In this document: in pieces, positions 22,201-35,264 of the stretch | Layout of the letters: every line of letters begins with the position of its first letter | How positions within the stretch are numbered: position 1 is the stretch's first letter | DNA from: Diplosphaera chodatii | Lineage: Eukaryota > Chlorophyta > Trebouxiophyceae > Prasiolales > Stichococcaceae | Direction: 5' to 3' | Length of the DNA stretch: 64,000 nt | Assembly (NCBI GenBank): GCA_032358165.1 | Contig: JAALGY010000032.1 | Location: 2,976,001-3,040,000, forward strand | Notes under the pieces: model-generated | What the model saw: only the letters and a program-made list of their open reading frames with translations | Told to the model about the DNA's origin: nothing | Database searches by the model: none | Program-made: the position numbers and the translations under genes

Positions 22201-25200
22201 GAGATCGGACCGAGTTGCCCAAGCACAGGTGGAGCCATGAGAGCACATGCTCCAGCATAGCGGTCAGCCGCACACACATCTGCAGCGCTTTGCAGCACCT
22301 GGTCGACAGAAAGTAGGCGATGATGGACGTCGGCTCATCATCGAAGATGGACAGCACCAAATCGCCCACCCCCGGCGGCAGCAGCGCGCGGCCACACAGC
22401 TCCACCCGGCCCGCCGTCGCCAGGGGAATGGTGCCGGCGGCGGCGGTCGGCATGCCGCCGCCGCCGCCTCGCTTGGCTAACCGCGAAATTGATGGGAGCA
22501 GCGACTCTGACTTGGGCGCTGGCGATGGTTGCTGTGGCACCAGGCGCAGACGTGTCATTGCCTGTGTGATGCTGCATTGGACAGGTGCAGGGAGGCTCAT
22601 ATAGGTTGTCAATACAAGCAGCTGGCATGTGCCAAGCTGCAAGTAGCTGGTCTAGCTTTAGCCGATGGCGCCAGGAGATAACCCTCACCAGGTCATCTGC
22701 AGCCGGTTTGGGCGGGCTGCCCTTGGCTGGCAGGGGGCCTGCCTCATGCAGCTTGTCCGCCTCTGCCAAAAGAGGGGCCTCAACGCCATTGCCTGGCGAC
22801 CTGCATGTACAGGACCACCTTCGTGTTCAAATAAAAAGGCCAGCAATGGGAAGATGCAGCACAGACCAAAGTAGCATGCAGCGGAGGAGGGCATCGTGCG
22901 AGCATAGCAGATGATACTGTGGTCTGGGCAGCGCACCCCTTGACGAAGGCAGACCACTCCTCGAAGTGGGGCAGCTCGCCGGAGCCCACAGCATCGTGCT
23001 GGATGCCATTCCCTTTGGGTGAGCCGCCCATGCGCGGGGACGACGGCTCACTGGAGCAGCGCCGGTGCGGCCTGGCGGCACACAAACCACAAGGAACTGC
23101 ATGGCACTGCCTCGCAACCAGCCACAAAGCTCGCCACTGTCACAGTCGGGTCAGTGCCATCAGCTGCCAGTGAGGTACCTGGACTTTGATGGGCTGGCCG
23201 CAGGTGTGTACGGCAGCAAAGCTGTGTCCTCCTCCGCAGATGTGTCGGCTGCATCGTGCAGCTCCTCACCATCAGCGGCACCCGCTGCAGGAGTTTCTCT
23301 TCCAGCTGCTTGCGCTGCGGATGGAGACAGGGCTGCGGCGCTGCTGATGCGCCGCATACCGCCAGCTGGAGGCTCAGCACCTGCTGCAAGTCCTGCTCTG
23401 TTGGCTGATGCTCCTCCCTCCTGCTGCTGCAGTGGCTGTGAACCATGCTGGCTGGTATTTCCTGTGGTCAAGTGCGGCACGATTCAATAGCAAGTCGCAT
23501 GCCAGTGTACTTGGAAGCAGCAAGGTAGTGAAGAGGAACGCTAGAGTGGAGCATGCACCATCGATCAGGTTCAGGGTGACGGTAGACCCGCCGCCATTTA
23601 GCAGCGGCTGCATCACACCGTCGTCTGATGGACGGCGGCTGCTTTCAGCACTGCTGCCACCGTTGCCATCTGACGACTCATCCCCAGAGCTGCTGACACC
23701 TGCAAGCATGCATCAGGCAATGATCACTACATGTAAGGAGAGTGCGTGTAAGATAACCGTCTTATCGAAACATCAACACATCACATGACGCAATGTTATG
23801 CAGCGCTGCCAAGACACCAAGCATACAAACCGGCGCACCAACTCTGGGGCTGCTGATGGACTGCAAACGTCTAGGGGCATCACCAGGGCCAGTTTGTGGG
23901 CCAGGGCTGGCTGGAGGCGCACCCTCCCCGAGCTGCGGGTACGACCTGCAGTTACATCATGCATAACCGGTAATCAACCGACTCTGAGATGCCTGGTATG
24001 CTCATGGTATGGGCAGGCACAGGCACAGGCACGGGCACAGGCCCTGTTCCAAGCCTCACATGTCTGGCTGAGCCTTGACGAGCCAGCACACCTGCCGAAG
24101 AAGGACGGTCGGCGGCGGCGCACAACAGGGCCCCAGGGGCCGCTGTCCTGCCTGGGCAACAGCGCTGTATCCGCGCTCTGCCGCCGGCGATTGGGCGTGC
24201 TGGGCGCTGACGACTTCGAGGACATCGCGCTGAGCCACTCCAGAGTGCGCTGGCGCTGCAGTGTGTGGCTCTCCCTGGGCAACTCATCCCTGCAGGCGCA
24301 GCCAGAACACATTGCAGCAATTTGCGTCTATGCTATCAGCCTGCAACACCTATGCAAATCGATTGAGCACAAACACAACGTGCATGGGACTCTGAATCAG
24401 CATCGCACCCTGTCTGCTGCTCGAATATGGCACGCAGCCGCGCCACTGACCCTTGCGGGTGCAGCGCAGCCGCCGCCGCATGCGAGTCTGCATGCTCTGC
24501 GACCTTCTGCCAGTCCACAGCCTGTGCAGCTGCGCTGCTTTGCGCTGCCAGCGCCGTCTGCTGCTCAGCCGCATCGTCCGCTGCACCGTCGACGACAGCG
24601 TCTGCCAGCGCCGTGACGGCATACGCTGAAGCACTGTCCCTGTCTGCCTGCTGGGCGTCGTAGCCCATGGTGGGCGAGAGGGACTCGTGCGGGGTGCTGG
24701 AAGGCAGAGTGGCAATGCCGGTGGCCGCAGCCTGCTGCTGGGATCCCTGCGAGCCGCTGCATTCTGATGGCAAGGTAGGCCTGAGCGCCCTCAGGGCTGG
24801 CCGGCTGTTGCCGTTGACACCACCAGCTTCTGCCGCTGCCTCCACTGGCTGTGCCGACGCTGCCTCCTCTGCAGCCACATCAGCTGCCGCAGAGTCCGCT
24901 GCACAAGGACAGGAGATGCATATATTACGACGGACTGAACCGGCTTGCTCACCTCAGCTTGCGCTGCAGTGTGCACTTACACGAGGGCCTGCAACATAGA
25001 GAGACACAGCAACAGCTTGGGAGAGCATCCCGCAGCAGTTCGCACCGATGAGGGCGCTGATGCCGGACTTGCTGGTATCGGACGGCGGCCCCGAGTAGGA
25101 GCGTGAGTAGGTGGCAGGGTCGTGCAGGCTGCTGGCCCACGCCAGCACTGTCAGCATCAGCGAATGCCGCAGACGGTTCAGTTCCCACACGATTGCCACC

Positions 25201-28200
25201 TGCACAAACACAAGTATCTACTGTGACTGGTTCTACCAGGGCAATGTAAATGTGGGAAACAACCTGTGACTCCTGTTATTGCCCATCAATTGGGCTTGCA
25301 GCCAGGGTTGAGTGCAGTACAGGAGGTCAACCCTGCACAACTCACCAGGATGTGCTCTCGCACAGGGGCGCTTGCCGCTGCACCACTGGTCATCTCACCA
25401 CTGTTCAGCCGCAGCAGGGTTGCGATGTCCATCAGGTCATTGTTGTACACCTGCAACACCATGACAGGACACTTTCACAGGCTGCGGTGAAAGAGGACGA
25501 GCAGCAGTTGCAGAGCTGCAAGCACATGACCCTGGGATGTGTTGCCAAGTGACACCTCAAGGTGTTCTCATGACGTGCACCTGCTGCTCGCTGCTGAGAC
25601 CCTCCAGCAAGCTCTGGATGATGCTGTTGCTGGCACCTGACATGGGCTGCTTGCTGAGCTGTGCAATCTTGCTGATGGGCGCCTGTGATGGCTGATGATT
25701 CTGTAGGGCAAACTCGATCGCGCCAAAAGCTGATTGTGCCTCCTGCACGATATGGCATTGATGCCACCCTCATCACTATAACAGGCAGGCTACCATACCC
25801 ACTGTCGACACACCCGTTGTCTAGGCTTATTATGCGTGAGTGCGGCGATTGCTGCTGTGGTTGAGCCGCACCTTGGCAAGCTCCTGCAGCTCCTGACGGA
25901 GCCAGTCTTGCTGCAGCACTGGGCTGTACTCGATGCGGGGCGGCGGAAGCGCCACGGTATTGGGCGACACCGGCTCACAGTGGAAGCATGCCACACAGCC
26001 GCCGCGCCCAATGTACCGCACCCACTCATTATGAGCATGCCAGCCGTGCACCTCCAGGTGATGCATTGCAAACGACAGCTCCAGAAAGTGCCCTGCACGG
26101 CAGATACACACATGTCACATGAGCAGTACTCGGATACTAATGGGCCAAAGGGCTGATCCAGTCTTTTTGAGCTGATGCCACTTCTGCTCATCCTGAAGCG
26201 ATTCTGCTCATCTTGAAGGCGATACTGCCAGCAGACGCTCATGCTTGTCTTTGCTATCGATTACCGAAAGAGATGCAGACTGCGTCCTCAGACAGTGGCA
26301 CCCTCCGCACGCCGGGGCATGGTCGGTCCCCAGGCGGCAGTGGCCGCGCCCACATCCACATCTGCCAGGCCAAGACCATTGACTTGCTGACCCTCAGACC
26401 AACAGAATACATGGTTGTGCGTGTGGGCAGGCTATGATGGCACTCAGATCAAGCGCTACATGGAATAACGTGGTCGTCACTGCTGCGGGCATCTGTCGGC
26501 ACCTGCCCACGGTCGCCGCCAGGCAGCTCATGCCCAGCAGGCAGCTGCGCAACTGACAGCGTAATACGCTGCCCCCGGTGCACGAAGGTGCGTAGGTGGT
26601 GGATCGCCCCATCACCACAGCTGGGCTGCGGGCATTTGCGGTCCGCCGCGGGGAAAGCACCAGCAAGGAACGCTGCTAGTGGCTTGTCTGCAATGCAACA
26701 GGATGTGCACAGTTGGTTCGCAAGAAACACTTCTGTAGCATCAACAAGCTTTGCTTGGGACATAAGCCCCATGTGACTGGGAAGTCAACCCTTGGCATAC
26801 CTCAACCAATCTCACCTCCGGACTCATAGGTGTGGATGACCTGGACTGTTGACGGCTCACACAGCAACTTCTTCGTCGGATTTCTGCAGGCCGTGCTCAT
26901 GAACAGTCGCTGCGCTTCTGCAATGCCCTGGACAGCCGCCACGGCTCGTGGCGATGGCGGTGCGGACGCTGGTGGCGACGCTGCAGCTGATGCACTCGAG
27001 TCATCCTGGCTGCCTGCTGGTGCCCCTGCACCTGCCTCTGGCACTGGCTGCTGCGCTGGCGCTGGCTGCTGCCCTGCTCCTGTCGCTGATGCTGTGCCCT
27101 GGCTGCGTATGGGTACAGGTGCTGCCTCTGAGCTGTCTGCCTTGGGAGAGCAGGTGACGTGCGGTGAACATGACAGGATGCACCTGCCCCCGCGGTCATC
27201 AGCAGCTAGACGGACGGAGGCCTGGACCATGTCATGTGCCGTCTCTGCAGTCCTGCTGCGCTGCTGCTCACTCCAAGCACTCGTCACAGGTGCCTGTAGC
27301 TGCACTGCTGCCGGCAAAGCCGCAGTATCTCCCTCAAGCGGCAGGGACCCCTGCTGCAGCAACGGTGACTGCACAGCTGCCTGCACCGCTGCCTGATGCT
27401 GCTTGGCGGCTGCCTGAAATGGTGATTCCGGCTTGTACGCCTCTGGGCTGCCTGGTGGAGGGTCCAGGGCTGCAGTGGCGGCGACGGCCGATGTTGTCTG
27501 ATCAGCCAGCAGCGCTGTCTCCAGCCGCAGGCGGTACGCCGCATACACCGCAAACTGCGTGATGGCCTTCACCCGCGCCAGCTGCTGCGGCGACTGACCC
27601 TGCTCATGGAAAGAGAGCATGCTCATGATGACAGCCAGATTGAAACTTCCTGACATCAATGAAGACCCCTTGGCATGGTATTGGTGAAAGTGCTGTGCCA
27701 AACTTGTCAGCACCTTGAGCAGGATGGTGGAACCCATGCGCTGGGGGCAACCCCGGAACGTCATCAGCGTCCGGGCGCCGGTGCTGGACGCAGCCCTGCG
27801 GGCAAGCTCGCTGAACTCCCGCTGCACGACTGCTGTCTCGCTGCCCTCTCCATCGGACAGTGGGAGCGATGGCAGGTCCGAGGTTGAGGCGCCGCGCGTC
27901 ATGCCATTCTGCAAAGACCAGGGGCGACATTAAATGACAGCAGGCTCATGCGTAGCGAGCCTTGCGCTTGACGAAGTCAGATTCTCTGCTGCAAGGAGGC
28001 CATGCCAAGACCTACTTGAGGTGACTGCAGCGCCTCGACGCTGAACTCCTGGCAGTGGGCGATGCACTTGGGATTCAAGTCCTCCACAGAGTCAGCCACC
28101 TGTTCCAGCGTGCACACTGATCTGGGCCGACTGCTTGGCTCTATGACTGCCATGAAGCTTGCCGCTGTGACTGTCACAACAGAGCTTGTTCACCTGCTGC

Positions 28201-29850
28201 CAATGAGAGGGTGTACTGTATGTACTGCTTGCCTGTGCTCCGGTGCAGCGGGCGAGGCGGTCCAGCAGGCTGCCCTTGACGTTCAGCACGAGTGCTATGC
28301 GCTTCTCCAACAGTGCATCCTGAGTGAAGCGGGCAGCCGACTTTTCCACCAGGAGTATGTCTGGCTCAAAGCTGGCTATGCGGTCCACTGCCTTCCGCAG
28401 CTGCGCCTGCTCCTGTACCAGAAGTGGGGTACAGCAGATTTTCAGCGTGACAGCAGCAAATCTGTCGGAGACAATGCTGTGAACTCTGGCACAAGGTACA
28501 CACGCTAGAACGACTCGCATTACCATGCTCGCACATCTCTGACAGCTCACACCTGATCCAGCATCGTGTCGAAGCTGGACAGGTTAGTGGAGGTGCGCCG
28601 ATTCTCCAGCGCCCCACGCAGCATCAGGATGCGGGGCTGCTTGATGTTTGTGCGCATGCGCCGATGCGCGACATTCTTGCGGCACACCAGCCCATCCACC
28701 AGACAGCTCTCTCCGCTGATGCCGTCGAAAGGGATGCACTTCACCTGCAAATGCGACCGAGTGCCGTTCACCACCTGAGGTCACAGGCAGGCACGTCAGA
28801 GGCTCACAACACTGGTAGTCGCATCCCCGACTCACCTTGACGTAGAACCGGGGATCATTCACGCCAAAGGCAGCGAGCGCAGATGGTGACAGCGCGTTGG
28901 CTGCCTCATACGCCAGGCTCACCACTGCATCCTCCCACTTGTGTGCCACCTGCTGCGTGAGGCAAGGCTGCTCACATGGCCTCCAACCGACAGGCATGAG
29001 CTGCCCTCAACGGCCGCATGGCTCGTGGGCCAGAGAGTTATCACGGTACACATGATGCCTGTAGAGCTTCACAAGCTGGTCAGCAGCTCACCGACGCTTC
29101 CTCGCCACCCAGAAGCTGCTGCACGATCGCCCGCAAGTGGCCATCCGCCGCATCTTTGAATGCAGACCGATGTAGTGCGACGAGCGGGTGCACGGCAGTG
29201 CCGGTCTGTCCGCTCTCTGCAGTGACCCTGCCGGGCTGACCGGGCGCTGCTGAGGCACCGGGTTGTCTTTCGACGGGCCCCTCCTCAAGTGCTGGCGGCA
29301 CCGACCATGTCAGCGCACAATTGCGCGGGCGTCGCGCCGGCCTTGTGCTGCCATCCCCGTCCTTGAGCTCCTGTAATGTGGAATACTTCTGTACCAACAC
29401 CTTCGCTGGGTGGAGACACCACGGTGCATGTGTCACAACTCCAACCGACTGATGGTGCATTTATGACGGGGATTGGGCTCGGGGTGCACCTTGCCGCTCC
29501 TGCTCCGCTCCAGCCGCTGCTGCACACTGCTTGCCAGCGACTGAGGGGCACTGGGCGTCTGGCTGGCCGCTGGCAGCACACCGGCCTCCAGCAGCGGCAG
29601 GCCGACTCCTCGAGATTTTGTATCGGGCATTGACTGACAGGCCAGTGCGGCCCTGCAGCCGGTGTCACCGCTGTGGCATCAGGCGCAAGGCCTCGGTGAC
29701 TTTCAGCAGGCCCACAAGCGTGCCTAAACTGCGGGCACTGTCTGACGCAGGACGTGCCTCGTCGGCACGCCGAGAATTTGGCAGTGAGCCAATGTGCTGG
29801 ACCGCCGACGACGACGACTCCGCTGTCTCAGCGCAAGCACACTCAACCAT
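19284..29850 (-). CDS. FAB1: 1-phosphatidylinositol-3-phosphate 5-kinase FAB1/PIKfyve
   Basis: This large lipid kinase makes PtdIns(3,5)P2 on endosomal and vacuolar membranes and controls vacuole size and trafficking. Order on the minus strand: an N-terminal exon from the ATG at 29848-29850; the Cpn60/TCP1-like domain ('VDGLVCRKNVAHRRMRT', 'SSFDTMLDQ', 'PDILLVEKSAARFTQDALL', 'LVLNVKGSLLDRLARCTGA', 'RGCPQRMGSTILLK'); a Cys-rich CCR region near 25.8-26.7 kb ('CPQPSCGD', 'LELSFAMHHLEVHGW'); long low-complexity linkers; then the kinase domain with 'DDEPTSIIAYFLS', 'GEAAFVASLSRCRKWDSSGG', 'RDERYIVKQLSRSEK', 'RIYDLKARTHG', 'AALGVMDYSLLVGIDRD', 'IIDFVRQ', 'YTWDKQLETWVKSTGI' and 'PTVISPKQYLRRFRTAM'. 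Stop at 19284-19286. No FYVE finger is visible at the N-terminus, as in plant FAB1C/D. The 5' exon choice is tentative; roughly 10.6 kb and over twenty exons. Confidence 0.92.
24011..24044. repeat. short (GGCACA)n-type microsatellite in a FAB1 intron
   Basis: Hexanucleotide units close to 'ggcaca' repeat about five times with one or two substitutions inside the FAB1 gene, at a position consistent with intron sequence. Confidence 0.6.
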
Positions 29851-30498
29851 CAATCAGCAACAGCACGTCGGCTGCGGTGGCAATGTCACCAGTCAGCACC
29901 TAGTCCAATGTTGGTGACAGTCAGACTGGCTGCCAGCAATACACCCTGCCAAGCAAGGTATCACGAACCGCTCACTAGCAATAGAGCAGCTCAACAGCTG
30001 CTCAGGATGCCGTTACATGCTGAAGGACGAAGCACAAATGTCAACCTGTGCAGAACAGTGTGTGTCGTCATGTGTCCACCTCAGCTGCTCCAGTTCAAGG
30101 TTTCTTCAGTGAATGATCTTCACATATCACCTCTCGTCGCGAACAACATGCGGCAAAACATAAGTTGATAACACTTCGTCTTGAGCTGAACAGCCCAACA
30201 TGCACCTGACCTTTGCCTCGATAATGCACAAGCTGACAAGGGGCGGCACGCCACGTGCGTGATTGCCAATGCTTGTGGTTGCACAACCACCATGAAGGAT
30301 GCGCTGTGACAGGCATGTAGCGCATATTGGAACAGCATGAAGTGGGTTGTGGGCGCGGATCGCGCAGTGCGTGCACATGGGCGCCATGTGGCGGCAGACC
30401 AACATGTGCGTCTGCATCATCAGTACGCAAGGATCTACTGCTTGTCCTGCAAACTCAAGTTCTGACAGACCTTGATGATCCTCGTGCACCGCGAACAG
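29851..30498. promoter_or_regulatory. divergent region between FAB1 and the FIE gene, including unresolved FIE 5' exon(s)
   Basis: FAB1 (minus) and FIE (plus) diverge from here. The first recognisable FIE exon begins after an acceptor at 30498 and must be preceded by an exon carrying the start codon. I could not identify it. A minus-strand open frame at 30127-30615 overlaps the conserved FIE exon and is treated as a shadow. Confidence 0.4.
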
Positions 30499-32606
30499 GA
30501 TCAAAGAGGGTGACGTCAAGGTCTGGAGTGTGGTCTTCAATACCGCCAGCCGCCAACACCATGATGTCTTTGCAAGCGTTGGCGGCAACAAAGTCAGTTG
30601 CATGGCGTATTGCACATCTCAATGGCTCGGCTGGCTCGGCTGCATATGAATATGTGTATGCACACCTCAAACGGTTTGCTGTTGCAGGCGGCGGTCTACC
30701 AGTGTGCATCGGATGGTGGCATTGCACTGCTGCAAGTGTACACCGATGAAAACGTATGTGCATCGCATGTGCCATGCAAGTGCCGTGCCTGCAGCTGGCA
30801 GACCTTGAAGCAGCATCCAAATACTGTGGAAAGCATCGCTTCGCGCGCTCGCCAAGCTTATGCTTGCATATGCAGAAAGACGAGGATTTCTTTGCATGCA
30901 AGTGGACCGTGAACGAGGCCACCGGAGACAACCTGCTGCTGGCTGCAGGCCTGAATGCCACCTTGCGCGTGATCAATGTCAGCAATGAATCTCTCCAGTG
31001 GGTAGGCGCTGACCACTGTATCGTATCTTACCGGCACTATGACACTGTCGGAAAGCTGCGCAGTTGATTGCCCCTGCAGACAGTCGGTGTTTTCCTGCCC
31101 TCGGCAGACAGCGCAGGGCCATGGTGACCCCATCAATGACATTGCTGTGCACCCACTGCGCCCCAGCATTGTCGTCACGGCCAGCAGGGTAGGTGCTGCG
31201 TGGGAGGCTCATGCACTGCCCAGACCATGGAATGCACAATTCGACGTATCAGGCACCAACGCAGCAGTGCCCGGTGCCATTGAGTGCTGTGCTGCCTGCA
31301 GGATCAGGCGCTCAGAGTGTGGAACATACAGTCGAAGGTGTGCGTTGCTATGCTGCATGGGGATGGGGGCCACCGGAATGAGATCCTCAGCGTGGTGAAG
31401 CCTGCATGAACACTGTTGAATTACGTGATCCGTGTTGCTGTGTTGCACTTGCATGTCATGAACCATTATATATTGACAACTGCTCATGGGTTGTTGGGTT
31501 ACAACAGGACTTTCATCCAGCAGATGTCAACCAATTTGTGTCGGCCGGAATGGACAATGCAGTCAAGATCTGGTCGCTCACAGGTGTGCTTTCACAGCAG
31601 GACAGGTATGGCAGAGCCGTACACTGCCATACACAAAGCAGCACCTGCTGTATCGAAGATCAGCTTCGCTGTGACATGCAGACACCGGCTTGGCGCGACA
31701 AAAGATGGCCGAGTCGATGACCTGGGAAGCCGGCGCAAGGGCCTTCGAACCTGCGCATATCAGCAACCCCATCTTCTCTTCTCGGAAGGCACGCTGTACA
31801 CCTCACGATACTGCAGACCTGCATGCCTCCGGCCATCATGATCTGCACATGCCCATTGTCCTCGACGACCGGACACAGGTGCATGTGGGCTACATCGATT
31901 GCGTGCGGTGGCTTGGCGACTTTGTTGTCTCGAAAAGCGTCGACAACCGCATACTGGTCTGGAAGCCACCAGGGAACCGGCCAGAGGATGCAAAGATGTG
32001 CGCAGACGGTCACATCCACTTCGTCCAGGTACCTGACTGACTCCTTCATCCAACTGCACCAGCTGTCAAAGCTGCCTGTCACATATCTCAGGCACTGTTG
32101 CATGACCAGGACAGCAGGGCAATAATGGCCTTTCATATGCAATTGGACCAGCATGGTCCGCTTCCCAGTTCACAAAGTCACACGCTGCAGCTCAAGTGCA
32201 TGCAGGAGCTGGCCCTTGAGGACGCCGACATGTGGTTCATCCGCTTCTCGATGGATGCCGGCTGCCGGCTGCTGGCCTGCGGATCACGCACCGGGCGCGT
32301 CTTCATGTGGGACATGGACACCGTGTCGCCGCACTGCAAGTGGCGCGTGAAGCGACCCCTTGGCAAAGACAACACCGTGAGTCTCCGGGTCGCTCAGCTT
32401 GCCTGCATGATGACTGTGGTGACGTGTTCGTGCTCGTGAAGCACAACGCTGGTCAGCACAGGTTGCGAAACGAAGGCCCTCCAACCCCTTGCTGCGCTTC
32501 TCGATGGCTGCAGGTGCGGCAAACAGCTCTATCGCCAGATGGCCACACACTACTGTTCAGCTGTGACGATGGGACTATTTGGCGCTTTGACAGGAGCGCT
32601 GAGTGA
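30499..32606 (+). CDS. FIE: Polycomb EED/FIE-type WD40 protein (PRC2 subunit), 5' end unresolved
   Basis: EED/FIE is the WD40 propeller of Polycomb repressive complex 2; it binds H3K27me3 and activates the methyltransferase. Exons in order give '[20 protein letters not shown]', '[18 protein letters not shown]', '[20 protein letters not shown]', '[19 protein letters not shown]', '[20 protein letters not shown]', '[20 protein letters not shown]', '[10 protein letters not shown]', '[20 protein letters not shown]', '[20 protein letters not shown]', '[20 protein letters not shown]' and '[20 protein letters not shown]', ending '[10 protein letters not shown]' at the stop (32604-32606). The 'GHR(N/D)E(I/V)LS' and 'YVDC.RWLGDF.LSKS'-type blocks are diagnostic of EED/FIE over other WD40 proteins. 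The exon holding the initiator Met lies upstream and was not resolved. Confidence 0.9.
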
Positions 32607-32804
32607 TTCGCTGTGGTTTGGGGTCTGTTTCAGTCCGATGTCAAACACACACTTGCCTTTTGTGGCGTGTGCATCACCATACTGCTTATCTCACAGTATG
32701 ATGCCGAAACGTGTTCGGCCAAAACTGAACAGCAGGTCCATCAGTCTCAACACTCAGGCCTGCTGGGATGCGCCACACAATATGCTATCTGCTGCCTTAC
32801 ATCG

Positions 32805-35264
32805 CTATTGTGATGGGGCATCGCTTTTTGGCACGCCCTTTAGCAGCTGAGCCTTGCCAGTCTCTGCTTTCTGATCACGAACTGGCGCTGGTGCTGTTGA
32901 GGTTGGCAGCTGTTCTGCACCCCTTTGATGTGCCTCTGGCTCGTCATCCTGCAATTCCACGAAGTTCTGTGGGCACAGTCCTAAGTCACATGCAAAATTA
33001 CACAAGCAACCACATGCCACAGCCGAAGGAACCTCAACAGGGTACACTTTTCAGAATCGTCGCAGGCACCTCGATGTCATGGAGGGTGAAGGCGTCCATG
33101 TCATCGGAATGCGGGGTGTCCCTGCCATTCGCCTCATCCTGCACCAGTACTTGCCGACCAGCATTCATCACCAGGATATACTGTCAAGCTGGCAGACCTG
33201 AGTATGCGACGTGATGGTGGTATGGTCAGGCAGGGGTAACAGACAAAAGCCGGTGACGGGAGAGGTGGCCTGCAGCACCTCGCCGAGGACGCCCAGCTCG
33301 GTGCGCAGGTGGGCGTCACCCTCGCTGGTGCCCCCCTCCTCCTCGTCCACCATCAGGTACGGGCTGTCGCCGCGCATGCGGAAGATCCACGCCAGGCCCC
33401 CCATGAACAGCAGCAACACCAGGTTCTGCAGGATGAGCACCACCCGCACCGCCGTCTCCCCCGCGCTCGCCTGCGTGATGCGCGGCATGATCAGCTTCAG
33501 TGCCGAGAGGCGCTGCTGATGATGACAGCGTCCTGCTGCTCGGAACCCCTGATATACACCGGGCCTCAATTGAGGTCGCACCTCTGGAGAGACGAAGATG
33601 GGCAGCAGCACGACCAGCGCGGTGGCCAGCACATAAGCGATCACGCCAAAGCTGAATTGCTTCAGCAGCCGGATCTTGGCCAGCCGCGACACCTTCTCCT
33701 CGACTGTCTTTGGCCCGTCCAGGTCATCACCTGTGCATTGTTGCCACAAAGGACTGCGAAGCCATGGCTGATACACATTTTGGTGATGCAATGGCCAATG
33801 CCATGTAGAAACAGGATCTGCTGCATCGAGCTGTGTAGCCTGTTTAGGACAAAGCGGCAGACGCACCTGTGACGCCGCCATAGGTCTGCGGCACATCATC
33901 TTCCATCGTGGGCTGCACTGCGTGGCCTGCACCCTCGCCTTCTGTCTCGCGCTGCTGCATGGGTACCTGTGACACGGCGTTGCTTCATCACCGCAAGCAA
34001 CAGATGGTACAACTTGACAGCCATGACAGCATGCAGCCAGGGCCAGAGCGGCTTGGCATTGTATGGCAGCCTTGATGGTGTGGCAGGTTAGTTCAGCACA
34101 GCAATTCTCGGCGTGCTGCCCTAATGTTCGATGGCGCCTCCCAATGCTTCACAGCAAGCATGGCACACTGACCTCGCCAGGCCGCTGTCCGGCCTCGGCC
34201 TCTGCATATACATCCCGCTCATCCATCTCGAGAGCCTCCCGCTCCTTCTGAATCGTGTCGAAGATGTACACCCACGCTGCCATCAGTGCCATCAGGTTCA
34301 CAAACTGCAGCGGCACACTCTCAAGTTGAGGACATAAGGGAGCACCGAAGTAGGCACTGCACTGGTGGAGTCGTCAAACATGCAGCAGACGCTGCTCTAC
34401 GATACGGCAGCTGCCTTGCCAGGCGGTCCAGTGCATGAAAAGACACCATGTAGGAGATGCCCTCGGGCCTGACAGGCTGGCCAACGTGCATACGGGAAGC
34501 AGCTGCTGCGGCAAGGCTCACCGCGCAGACGATCAGTAGCAGGCGCTCCCACGATGACAATCTGAGCTCGATCGGGTCGCCCTTGTCAAAGTCTGCCACA
34601 TTGAAGGCGGTGCGACCGCGGACGCTGTACATGATGAAGTCGACGATGATGATCGTCACAAAGTAGACCGTCGGAATGACGATGACCTTCAGCTTGTATG
34701 GTCCCAGGTCTTGGCGTGTGATGCTGCGTGCGGCGAAGTATGGCCGGGTTACAAATGGCGAGAGTAGCCTGGTCATGTCCACTGAGTGCAGATGCAAGGG
34801 AAAGTAGCAATGCTGCACTCGGCTTGCTAACTGCTCACCAGAAGCCAGCTGCAATCGTGAGCAACAGCGCCTGCGATGCAAACATAGTGAGGTTGATGGG
34901 GTGGTCCTGCACCTGTAGACCTGCTGCATTTGCACATGCATGCAGCTGGCCAACTCGTAAGCATCTTATACACCATGCTACACACCGTCCAAAGCGAGTC
35001 CGCTGCGTCTGTGACGAATATGTAGACCTGAAACAGGATGCCCGCCCCAAAGTGGTTGCCGCCGCCGATCGCATACAGCGTCAGCAACACATCCTGGGCT
35101 ACCATCGCTGCAATGACAACGACAACCGCAAAGTACAGTCTGCGGGCGCGTGCGTTCTCATGTATGTGCCTGAGGCCATCCAGCACCGCCAGAGCCAGCA
35201 GTACAGCCCACAGCGCTGTTCTTGGGATCATGTACGCAGGCAGCATGAGAATTTGCCCAGCCAT
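32805..35264 (-). CDS. multi-pass membrane protein, family not identified
   Basis: Starting at the ATG at 35262-35264 the protein runs straight into membrane segments: 'TALWAVLLALAVLDGLRHIH', 'LYFAVVVVIAAMVAQDVLLT', 'FGAGILFQVYIFVTDAADSL', 'LKVIVIPTVYFVTIIIVDFI', 'LLLIVCAVSLAAAAA' and 'VNLMALMAAWVYIFDTI'. A charged loop follows ('EREALEMDERDVYAEAEAGQ', 'KTVEEKVSRLAKIRLLKQ'), then 'FSFGVIAYVLATALVVLLPI' and 'VVLILQNLVLLLFMGGLAWI'. An acidic cytosolic tail ends with 'GKAQLLKGVPKSDAPSQ' at the stop (32805-32807). I count about eight membrane segments. The last two resemble the lung-seven-transmembrane/GOST type ('SPYLMVDEEE' tail), but no GOLD domain or signal peptide is seen, so the assignment is only a suggestion. 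Further 5' exons are possible. Confidence 0.65.

Noticed and set aside
30127..30615. 162-codon minus-strand frame upstream of FIE
   Set aside because: It overlaps the conserved FIE exon '[12 protein letters not shown]' on the other strand and has no recognisable motif.
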